34,847 nt of DNA, from contig RECH01000255.1 of assembly GCA_007694125.1 (NCBI GenBank), positions 1 through 34,847 on the forward strand, in the 5' to 3' direction. Below, one piece after another: positions 27,436 through 34,847 of this stretch. Numbering within the stretch: the stretch's first letter is position 1; every line of letters starts with the position of its first letter. The notes beneath the pieces were generated by a model. That model made no database searches and had not been told where the DNA came from. It saw only the letters and a list, made by a program, of their open reading frames with translations. The position numbers and the translations under genes were made by a program. The stretch is from Leptolyngbya sp. DLM2.Bin15. GTDB taxonomy: Bacteria; Cyanobacteriota; Cyanobacteriia; RECH01.

Positions 27436-28128
27436 TCAGGGAGACGAAACGTTACTAAGTTTTTGTTGCTTGAGGTAGGCAAAGACGCTTTTGTCGCCAA
27501 TATCCGGGGGGATCGCTTGAATGGCCTTGCGCAGGGCAAAAATGGCAAACAGGACGGCCCAGGTTGCCAGCAATCCTCGTTCGGCGGACAGGGGCAACCA
27601 TCCTGCCAGGTGTCCCAACAGCAGTAAGGGCACGATCACGGTGAGCGCTTTGGTTTCTAGGCGGTTGAAACAAAAGGCTTCTTTGAAGAAAATTCCCGTT
27701 AAGGCAGCGGCACCAAAGCCAATGCCAAAAATGCTCAGGGGCTGCTGATAGACCGTCACCCAGAGGGGATCGGGGCTAGAGAAGGCGATCGCTCCTGAGG
27801 CGATCGCTCCCATGGCCCAAAAGAGCTGCAGGGCTCGATGCAAAACGGCCATATAAATATGGATCATCCACAGGCTGATCCCCAAACCGACCATCATGCC
27901 GGCATAGAGCCAGGTCAAGATCTCCGCTTGATCGACGCTCACTAGACCGCTGAGGGTGAGGGCAACGCCCACGGCAAAGCAAAGGGCCGCTATGCCCAAC
28001 CCTAAGCGATAGAGGATCACCTCGCGGCGATCGCGCTGATCAATCACAAAGGAGCCGAACTGCCCTTGATAAACCGCATTGGACTCTATATCTGAGGATG
28101 ATTGATCTGAGGATGATTGACGGATCAT
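27436..28128 (-). CDS. DUF2301 domain-containing membrane protein
   Basis: YQGQFGSFVIDQRDRREVILYRLGLGIAALCF and multi-TM; KEAFCFNRLETKALTVIVPLLLLGHLAGWL; ATG at 28128 (MIRQSSSD) preferred. Confidence 0.85.
   Translation of the reverse strand: MIRQSSSDQSSSDIESNAVYQGQFGSFVIDQRDRREVILYRLGLGIAALCFAVGVALTLSGLVSVDQAEILTWLYAGMMVGLGISLWMIHIYMAVLHRALQLFWAMGAIASGAIAFSSPDPLWVTVYQQPLSIFGIGFGAAALTGIFFKEAFCFNRLETKALTVIVPLLLLGHLAGWLPLSAERGLLATWAVLFAIFALRKAIQAIPPDIGDKSVFAYLKQQKLSNVSSP
28090..28119. repeat. Perfect 15-bp tandem duplication (ATCTGAGGATGATTG x2) in DUF2301 gene N-terminus
   Basis: Direct reading; encodes QSSSD-QSSSD. Confidence 0.9.
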
Positions 28129-28346
28129 CGTGACCTCCCAAAGCTGGTGTGCAGATCGTCTACCCCTAGTGCTAGGCAAACGACATTGTCTTCCCCTAGC
28201 TTAAGCCAGAAATGAGATCGGTCTGTCTTGAGCTAACTCATCTTGAACAAGGGCAAAACGGCCCATGGGTATACCCCAAAAGAACTAGGCTCTAGCAAGG
28301 CCGTGGGGGTTTAGAACCGCCGTGTTATAAAAATTAACCCAAAAAC

Positions 28347-28366
28347 AGTCCCACTTTGGGACTTTT
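28347..28366 (+). terminator. Orphan intrinsic terminator-like hairpin in leader of sigma factor gene
   Basis: AGTCCCA-ctt-TGGGACT followed by TTT; located 63 nt upstream of the sigma ATG with no + strand gene before it for several kb. Confidence 0.55.
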
Positions 28367-28428
28367 AGTATTGCGATCGCGTGATGAGGTGCTATGTTAT
28401 GGGGAAACTCTAGATGTAGTGTCTCGTT

Positions 28429-29334
28429 ATGACTGTGGACACAATCCGTGACTATCTTCACGAAGTAGCAAGAACACCGTTGCTCAGCGCAGCGGAAGAG
28501 ATCGAGCTGTCGCGTCAAGTGCAAGCCATGCTCTCCGTACAGGATATGGCAGATGTTACACCTGAGCAACAGGACATTTTTCAGCGAGGACGCCGTGCCA
28601 AGCACCGCATGATTCAAGCTAATTTGCGATTGGTGGTATCCATTGCAAAACGCTATCAGGGGCGGGGTGTGGAGTTCCAGGATCTGATTCAGGAGGGATC
28701 AATCGGACTAAACCGGGCGGTTGAGAAGTTTGATCCAGCCCAAGGGTATAAGTTTAGCACGTATGCGTATTGGTGGATTCGCCAAGGTATCACCCGTGCC
28801 ATTTCGGAATCCTCGCGCACCATTCGCCTGCCGGTACATATTACAGAGAAGCTCAACAAGTTCAAATCTGCCACCCGCACCCTCACCGCTGCCCTAGGGC
28901 GATCGCCGTCTCTCGATGAGATCGCAGAGGAATTGGACATGCCGTCGGCAGATTTGAAAAAACTGCTCATCCAAAGCCGTGCTGTGATCTCCTTAGATCA
29001 TAAAGTGGGGCGCGATGAGGAAACGGCCTTGGGCGAACTGTTGGCCGATACCGACAATGCCAATCCCCTAGAAATGGCTGAACTCTTGGAAACCGGAGAG
29101 TTTATTCAAACCCTATTGGATGGCCTGCCGCCTCGGGAGCAATATGTGCTCAGCGCCCGCTACGGCTTGGTGGATGGGAAACGGGCCAGCCTGGTGAGTG
29201 TGGGTCGGGATCTCAACCTGTCGCGGGAGCGGGTACGCCAGCTCGAACGCAAGGCCATGAACCAGTTGAAGCGTAAGGTACGGCAACAAAAGAGTGGATC
29301 GCCGAGTTCGCGGAGTTTGTCTACAGCTCCCTAG
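28429..29334 (+). CDS. RNA polymerase sigma factor, sigma-70 family (group 2-like)
   Basis: DTIRDYLHEVARTPLLSAAEEIELSRQVQ, NLRLVVSIAKRYQGRGVEFQDLIQEGSIGLNRAVEKFDPAQGYKFSTYAYWWIRQGITRAI, LNLSRERVRQLERKAMNQLKR. Confidence 0.97.
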   Translation: MTVDTIRDYLHEVARTPLLSAAEEIELSRQVQAMLSVQDMADVTPEQQDIFQRGRRAKHRMIQANLRLVVSIAKRYQGRGVEFQDLIQEGSIGLNRAVEKFDPAQGYKFSTYAYWWIRQGITRAISESSRTIRLPVHITEKLNKFKSATRTLTAALGRSPSLDEIAEELDMPSADLKKLLIQSRAVISLDHKVGRDEETALGELLADTDNANPLEMAELLETGEFIQTLLDGLPPREQYVLSARYGLVDGKRASLVSVGRDLNLSRERVRQLERKAMNQLKRKVRQQKSGSPSSRSLSTAP

Positions 29335-29538
29335 CCCATCGTGGGAGCAATCAGGGTTAGACGGCGGGTCTGGGCGGAGTGTGCGTTGGGGAGCGGGAAA
29401 CGGCTGATGGAGGATTCTCTCTGGCTAGCGGCTGGAGATCTGTACAAAGTGGGATAGAATGCTAAGTTGCTGCGAGGTTGCCATCCTAGATTAGGGGGCG
29501 ATCGCAGCCCAATCACCTTCGTTCGGGATGTCCCACCC

Positions 29539-30621
29539 ATGACACAGCAGTACCGCATCACACTTCTCTCTGGCGACGGCATCGGCCCTGAAATTATGGC
29601 TGTTGCGGTCAAGATGCTGGAGCGCGTCGGGCAACAGTGTGACCTCACCTTTGATTTCCAAGATGCTTTGATGGGCGGCGTGGCCATCGATGCCACGGGC
29701 AGTCCCTTGCCTGACGAAACCCTCAGCATCTGCCGTCAGAGTGATGCCGTATTGCTAGCCGCCATCGGTGGCGCTAAATGGGATTCGTTGCCCAATCATC
29801 AGCGTCCGGAGCGCGGTCTTTTAGGATTGCGGGCGGGTCTAGGCCTATTTGCTAACCTGCGCCCGGCAACAATTTTGCCCCAGTTAATCGATGCCTCTAG
29901 CCTCAAGCGCGAGGTGGTGGAGGGTGTCGATATTATGGTGGTGCGAGAGCTCACCGGCGGCATCTACTTTGGCCAACCCCGAGGAATTTTTGAGACGGAG
30001 TCGGGGCAAAAGCGCGGCGTCAACACCATGGTCTATGAGGACGCAGAGGTAGATCGCATCGGGCGGGTGGCGTTTGAGACGGCCCAAAAACGCGGCGGCA
30101 AGCTGTGCTCGGTGGATAAATCCAACGTGCTAGAAGTGTCACAGCTATGGCGCGATCGCATGACCCTGCTGGCCAAGGACTATCCCGATGTGGAACTCTC
30201 GCATCTCTATGTAGACAACGCAGCCATGCAGTTGCTTCGCTGGCCCAAACAGTTCGACACCATTGTGACGGGGAACCTCTTTGGGGATATTCTCTCCGAT
30301 GCAGCGGCCATGCTCACCGGCAGTATTGGCATGTTGCCGTCGGCCAGTCTGGGCAGTTCTGGCCCCGGTGTGTTTGAGCCCGTGCATGGATCGGCTCCAG
30401 ATATTGCCGGACAGGATAAGGCCAACCCCATTGCCCAGGTCTTGAGCGCCGCCATGATGCTACGCTATGGCCTCAATCAACCCTTGGCCGCCAATCGCTT
30501 AGAGCAGGCGGTGATGACGGTGCTCGACCAAGGCTATCGCACCGGCGACATTATGTCGGACGGCATGACCCTAGTAGGCTGCGAAGCCATGGGTGAGGCC
30601 TTGCTGAAGGCGCTGGGGTAA
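29539..30621 (+). CDS. leuB: 3-isopropylmalate dehydrogenase
   Basis: [82 protein letters not shown] at 29539 preferred. Confidence 0.98.
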   Translation: MTQQYRITLLSGDGIGPEIMAVAVKMLERVGQQCDLTFDFQDALMGGVAIDATGSPLPDETLSICRQSDAVLLAAIGGAKWDSLPNHQRPERGLLGLRAGLGLFANLRPATILPQLIDASSLKREVVEGVDIMVVRELTGGIYFGQPRGIFETESGQKRGVNTMVYEDAEVDRIGRVAFETAQKRGGKLCSVDKSNVLEVSQLWRDRMTLLAKDYPDVELSHLYVDNAAMQLLRWPKQFDTIVTGNLFGDILSDAAAMLTGSIGMLPSASLGSSGPGVFEPVHGSAPDIAGQDKANPIAQVLSAAMMLRYGLNQPLAANRLEQAVMTVLDQGYRTGDIMSDGMTLVGCEAMGEALLKALG

Positions 30622-30640
30622 GCGATCGCTACTCTTCCAT

Positions 30641-30672
30641 AACCCCGGCTGGTCTCAGATCCAGTCGGGGTT
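30641..30672 (+). terminator. Terminator-like hairpin downstream of leuB
   Basis: AACCCCGGCTGG-tctcagat-CCAGTCGGGGTT, 12-bp stem with one G.T pair; weak T-tract. Confidence 0.55.
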
Positions 30673-30756
30673 GAATTAACCGAAGAGTCCCACCTCGCGA
30701 TGCTTTTGGATTAGAATTCAACAGGCGAGACCTATTACGTTGGATCATAGATAGTC

Positions 30757-32148
30757 ATGGAGCGCGATAGTTCAACCTTCTCTCCCACTATTTCGCGCCA
30801 AGAACTGCGCGAGTTGATTCGTTCGCAGCTCCAGTCGTTGCTTAATCAAGGTAATCTCCAAGGCGCTAAGGCGTTGCTGGTACCGGTGCCCTCTGCGGAT
30901 ATTGCCGATGCCATTGAAGAGTTGCCCGATGCCATGCAGGCGATCGCTTTTCGGCTGCTGTCAAAAAGTGAAGCCATTGATGTCTATGAGCACTTAGACT
31001 CATCGGTGCAGCATACGCTGATCGAAGACTTCAAGCGACAAGATGTGCTCGATATCGTAGACAAAATGTCGCCGGATGATCGGGCTCGCCTGTTTGATGA
31101 GCTGCCAGCGAAGGTGGTCAGCCGCCTGTTAGCAGAACTGAGTCCCCAAGAGCGGCAGGCAACGGCGCTGTTGCTGGGCTACGAGGCGGATACGGCTGGG
31201 CGAATTATGACCCCGGAGTATGTGGCCTTGAAAGAGATTTGGACGGTGACCAAGGCCCTGGAGCATATTCGCAACCTCGCTCATCTCAGCGAAACGGTTT
31301 ACTACCTCTACATCACCGATGCCGCCCGCCATCTGACGGGCATTCTTTCCCTGCGGGACTTGGTCACGGCTCAGCCCGAGCAGCAGGTGGGAGATCTCAT
31401 GGTGCGAGAGTTTGTCTCGGTGAAAACCGATACGGATCAGGAGGAAGTTGCTCGGGTGATTCAGCGCTATGACTTCCTTGCCTTGCCGGTGGTAGATGCG
31501 GAGCAGCGCCTCGTCGGCATCGTCACGGTGGACGATGTTATTGATGTGTTGGAAGCAGAGATCACCGAAGACATCTACACCTTGGGTGGCGTGCAGACTG
31601 GAGCCAATGATTACTTTCAAACAAATCTATGGACGGTGGCACGCCGGCGGGTCGTTTGGTTGCTCATTTTGTTGTTGACCAATACGGCAACTAGCGCCGT
31701 GATTCAGTCCCAGCAAGATATTCTGGAGCAGGTGGTGGTGCTGGCTATCTTTATTCCGCTGCTGGTGGGAACGGGGGGAAATGTGGGTGCGCAGTCATCC
31801 ACGGTGGTGATTCGTGGCTTAAATACCGATGAAATTATCGGCTCAGGCGCTTGGCGGGTGATCCGGCGAGAGGCGATCGCTGGAGCATTTCTAGGGCTGA
31901 TGCTAGGCAGTATAGTCACGGTCTGGGCATTCTGGCTGCAAGGCAATCTACCGGTGGCGATCGCCGTGGGGGGCAGTTTAGTCGTGATTTCCATTCTGGC
32001 CTCGGTATCAGGATCGGCTCTACCATTTTTGTTCCAAACACTCAAGCTCGATCCAGCTCTGATGTCGGCTCCGTTTATTACAACGGTGGTAGATGTGTTG
32101 GGAGTGTTGATTTATCTCAACTTGGCACGGGTCACCCTAGGGTTTTAG
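30757..32148 (+). CDS. mgtE: Magnesium transporter MgtE
   Basis: MgtE N-domain (SPDDRARLFDELPAKVVSRLLAEL), CBS repeats, C-terminal VGTGGNVGAQSSTVVIRGL and ITTVVDVLGVLIYLNLA. Confidence 0.97.
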   Translation: MERDSSTFSPTISRQELRELIRSQLQSLLNQGNLQGAKALLVPVPSADIADAIEELPDAMQAIAFRLLSKSEAIDVYEHLDSSVQHTLIEDFKRQDVLDIVDKMSPDDRARLFDELPAKVVSRLLAELSPQERQATALLLGYEADTAGRIMTPEYVALKEIWTVTKALEHIRNLAHLSETVYYLYITDAARHLTGILSLRDLVTAQPEQQVGDLMVREFVSVKTDTDQEEVARVIQRYDFLALPVVDAEQRLVGIVTVDDVIDVLEAEITEDIYTLGGVQTGANDYFQTNLWTVARRRVVWLLILLLTNTATSAVIQSQQDILEQVVVLAIFIPLLVGTGGNVGAQSSTVVIRGLNTDEIIGSGAWRVIRREAIAGAFLGLMLGSIVTVWAFWLQGNLPVAIAVGGSLVVISILASVSGSALPFLFQTLKLDPALMSAPFITTVVDVLGVLIYLNLARVTLGF

Positions 32149-32212
32149 ATCAACCGTTTAGAGCAACCGTGCAGACCAGTGAAGGAACTAATTGAGTAAC
32201 AATCGGGGGGTT

Positions 32213-33802
32213 ATGGTGCGCCTGTTTTCTACCGTGGTGGGTTTACGCTGTGCCTTGGATGCCTATCGCCAAGCGGCACCAGACTCAGAGGCTCAACCCT
32301 TGCCCCTGAGCATTGGTCTAGTACCCACCATGGGCGCGCTGCACGAGGGGCATATGAGCTTGATCCACCGGGCGCGCCGCGACAATGACGTGGTGGTGGT
32401 CAGCATTTTTGTGAACCCCCTGCAGTTTGGCCCCCAGGAAGATTTGCAGCACTACCCCAAAACCTTAGATCGCGATCGCCAGCAATGTGCCGCGGCGGGG
32501 GTAGATTTGATCTTTGCGCCCACGGTGGCCGATCTCTATGGTGAAGAACCGGCGGGCGATCGCCTCACCCAGGTGATCCCGCCGCGATCGCTGGTGGATC
32601 GGCTGTGTGGCTTGGCCCGCCCCGGTCACTTTGAGGGCGTAGCCACGGTGGTCACCAAGTTGCTAAATATTGTGCAGCCCCACCGCGCCTACTTTGGACA
32701 AAAAGATGCCCAGCAGCTTGCCATCATTCGCCAACTGGTGGCCGATCTCAATCTACCGGTGGACATCTGCGGCTGTGGCATTGTGCGTGAGGGGTCAGGC
32801 TTGGCCCATAGCTCCCGCAATCAGTACCTATCTGAGGAAGAGCGATCGCAGGCCGCTGTGCTCTACCGCAGTTTGCAACGGGCTGAGGCACAGTTCCGCC
32901 AAGGGGTGCGGCAACGGGACGACCTGTTGGCAGCGGTGCAGCAGGAACTGGAGACCGAAGCCGGGGTGCAGCCGGAGTATATAGACTTGGTGCATCCTCG
33001 AACCATGACTCCCCTGGATCAGATTGATGACGTGGGTCTGGTGGCGATCGCTGCCCGGCTTGGCTCAACGCGCCTGATCGATAATCTGCTGCTGCGGAAC
33101 CGCGCCCCCATTGTGGCCATTGATGGGCCGGCCGGAGCTGGCAAGTCCACGGTGGTACGTCGGGTGGCCCAGGAATTGGGCCTGCTGTATTTAGACACAG
33201 GGGCCATGTATCGGGCGGTGACCTGGCTAGCGCTCCATGAAGGTTTGGATCCCCAAGACGAGGCAGCGATCGCTGAATTGGTGAGTCAATGCGAGATTCA
33301 ACTGCTGCCGTCCCCCGATGTGGCCCAGGCCTGTCAGGTGCAGATCAACGGTCACGATGTCACCCAAGCCATTCGCACCGCAGAGGTGACCGATCAGGTA
33401 TCGGCGATCGCGGCCCAGCCCTACGTGCGCAAGGCCTTGGTGCAGCAGCAGCAGCGCTATGGCCGCCAGGGCGGCGTGATTATGGAAGGACGAGATATTG
33501 GTACCCACGTCTTTCCCCACGCCGAGCTAAAGCTGTTTCTCACCGCCTCGGTGCAGGAGCGGGCCCGTCGCCGCCAGCAGGATCTCAAGAACCAAGGTCA
33601 GGGCACGCCAGCGCTGGATGATCTGGAGCAATCGATCTATGAACGCGATCGCAAGGATAGCACTCGGGTGATTGCCCCCCTGCGCAAAGCCGATGATGCC
33701 ATCGAACTACAAACCGATCACCTGACCATTGAGGATGTGACGGCCCAGATTGTGCGCCTCTACCACGAACGGGTTAGCCCAAATCCCGAACAAACGCCTT
33801 AA
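32213..33802 (+). CDS. panC-cmk: Bifunctional pantoate--beta-alanine ligase / cytidylate kinase
   Basis: PanC: LVPTMGALHEGHMSLIHRARRDNDVVVVSIFVNPLQFGP, YFGQKDAQQLAIIRQLV; Cmk: IVAIDGPAGAGKSTVVRRVAQELGLLYLDTGAMYRA, GRDIGTHVFP. ORF track starts at TTG 32192; ATG at 32213 preferred. Confidence 0.97.
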   Translation: MVRLFSTVVGLRCALDAYRQAAPDSEAQPLPLSIGLVPTMGALHEGHMSLIHRARRDNDVVVVSIFVNPLQFGPQEDLQHYPKTLDRDRQQCAAAGVDLIFAPTVADLYGEEPAGDRLTQVIPPRSLVDRLCGLARPGHFEGVATVVTKLLNIVQPHRAYFGQKDAQQLAIIRQLVADLNLPVDICGCGIVREGSGLAHSSRNQYLSEEERSQAAVLYRSLQRAEAQFRQGVRQRDDLLAAVQQELETEAGVQPEYIDLVHPRTMTPLDQIDDVGLVAIAARLGSTRLIDNLLLRNRAPIVAIDGPAGAGKSTVVRRVAQELGLLYLDTGAMYRAVTWLALHEGLDPQDEAAIAELVSQCEIQLLPSPDVAQACQVQINGHDVTQAIRTAEVTDQVSAIAAQPYVRKALVQQQQRYGRQGGVIMEGRDIGTHVFPHAELKLFLTASVQERARRRQQDLKNQGQGTPALDDLEQSIYERDRKDSTRVIAPLRKADDAIELQTDHLTIEDVTAQIVRLYHERVSPNPEQTP

Positions 33803-34847
33803 CTTCCGCCGCTAGCCACTGCTGCTCGGCGGCGGTGAGCCCCAAGAGCCATAGCCGCTGCTGGAAGGGGGTACCTAGCAGGGCGACCGGTAGCGGTGAG
33901 GTAAGCGGTGAGGTATGGGAACTGGCTACATCATCGATTAGGCGATCGCAACTGCCAATATAGTGCCCGTTGAACCCAAAGCCTTGCCATTCACGGGTAA
34001 AGGTCTCGCGAGTCAGGATCAAGGTGCGGCGACTGTTGGGCCCTGCGGCGAGAATCCACAGCGGCAGCAGCAGCAGCAAGATAGCGCCGAGGTAGAAGCC
34101 TAGACTGAAGGCGATCGCCATCAGCAGCCCCGTGATGATCAAGACCGGAGCGATCGCTGTTTTCAGTCGGGGTGGCGGAATCTGAATATCGAGGCGATCA
34201 GGCTGGCGGGCGATCGTCATGCGACTGCCCACCGGGCGCGGCGTGCGGGATACCGCCGCGATCGCCTTGGGCGCTGGCAGGTGCAGAGCCGTCAGGGCTT
34301 CCTGAGCCGAGTGAAACCGGTCTTCCACGGCTGGCTCTAGGATTTTCTCCAGCCAATGGGTGAAATCAGGGGAGACATGGACGCAGTCACGCACGTCAAT
34401 TTTCATGCGGCGCTGGGGCAAATCGGCGGGCGGTCGCCCCGTCAGCACAAACATCAGGGTTGCTCCTAGGGCATAGAGATCGGAGGCGAAGTAGGCCTTG
34501 CCGCGAAATTGCTCCGGGGGCATATAGCCAAAGGTGCCCACAAAGGTGCCGCCGTGGGTGAGCTTGTTACCATAGACGGCTTGCACTGCGCCAAAATCCA
34601 CCAGATACAGACGACCATCGGCACAGCGCAGCACATTGCGAGGTTTGATATCCCGATGCACCACCGGCGGCGTCAGCCAGTGCAGATAGTTCAAAATATC
34701 GAGAAGCTGCTTGGCCATGTCTTTCACCCCAGCTTCATCGGTACGCCAGCCCTGGGCTACCCAATCCGCTAAAGACTCTCCCGGTGCTAGCTCTTGGACA
34801 AGGTAAAAGCGGCGATCGCTCTCGGTGTCGAGATGGAAATAGTCGAG
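33774..34847 (-). CDS. Serine/threonine protein kinase with C-terminal TM segments (partial, N-terminus beyond window)
   Basis: VHRDIKPRNVLRCADGRLYLVDFGAVQ, GTFGYMPPEQFRGKAYFASDLYALGATLMFVLTG; frame stays open to the window edge (LDYFHLDTESDRRFYLVQELAPGESLADWVAQGWRTDEAG...), so the ORF-track start at 34727 (GTG) is not the true start. Confidence 0.95.
   Translation of the reverse strand, partial: LDYFHLDTESDRRFYLVQELAPGESLADWVAQGWRTDEAGVKDMAKQLLDILNYLHWLTPPVVHRDIKPRNVLRCADGRLYLVDFGAVQAVYGNKLTHGGTFVGTFGYMPPEQFRGKAYFASDLYALGATLMFVLTGRPPADLPQRRMKIDVRDCVHVSPDFTHWLEKILEPAVEDRFHSAQEALTALHLPAPKAIAAVSRTPRPVGSRMTIARQPDRLDIQIPPPRLKTAIAPVLIITGLLMAIAFSLGFYLGAILLLLLPLWILAAGPNSRRTLILTRETFTREWQGFGFNGHYIGSCDRLIDDVASSHTSPLTSPLPVALLGTPFQQRLWLLGLTAAEQQWLAAEVKAFVRDLG
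33892..33915. repeat. Perfect 12-bp tandem duplication (AGCGGTGAGGTA x2) in kinase C-terminal region
   Basis: Direct reading; encodes TSPLTSPLP on the minus strand. Confidence 0.85.

Noticed and set aside
28285-28617. 110-aa minus-strand ORF antisense to the sigma gene
   Set aside because: Overlaps a clear sigma-70 CDS and its structured leader; the protein has no recognisable family and odd composition.
31129-31620. 163-aa minus-strand ORF inside mgtE
   Set aside because: Fully contained in the well-supported mgtE CDS on the other strand.

Overview
This 34.8 kb window is a cyanobacterial chromosome segment. The evidence is HIP1 GCGATCGC (more than 80 copies counted by eye), CP12, P-II, split pntA1/pntA2/pntB, a ThiO-ThiG fusion and a PanC-Cmk fusion. 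I call 28 complete protein-coding genes, one partial kinase gene truncated by the right edge, and one weak small ORF. Most are housekeeping or metabolic: tsaE, cp12, hemE, glnB, lgt, cimA, mnmE, pntA1/A2/B, a group 2-like sigma-70 factor, leuB, mgtE, panC-cmk. I see no rRNA, tRNA, CRISPR array, prophage or transposase gene, and no obvious large novel multi-gene system. The most interesting signals are small or intergenic: (1) a two-hairpin, U-tailed candidate sRNA on the + strand, divergent from glnB and next to a degenerate NtcA-like site; (2) an orphan intrinsic terminator with a structured, possibly pseudoknotted leader in front of the sigma gene; (3) a roughly 140-bp MITE-like element with near-perfect 18-20 bp terminal inverted repeats and a TA/TTA target-site duplication, abutting the lgt stop codon; (4) a cluster in which lgt is flanked by two alkaline-phosphatase-superfamily enzymes, both with Thr at the predicted nucleophile position, one of which would probably be mis-annotated as a sulfatase; (5) a membrane-anchored, extremely acidic low-complexity protein next to a FIST-domain sensor gene. 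All calls were made by eye from sequence and remembered family motifs; no searches were run.
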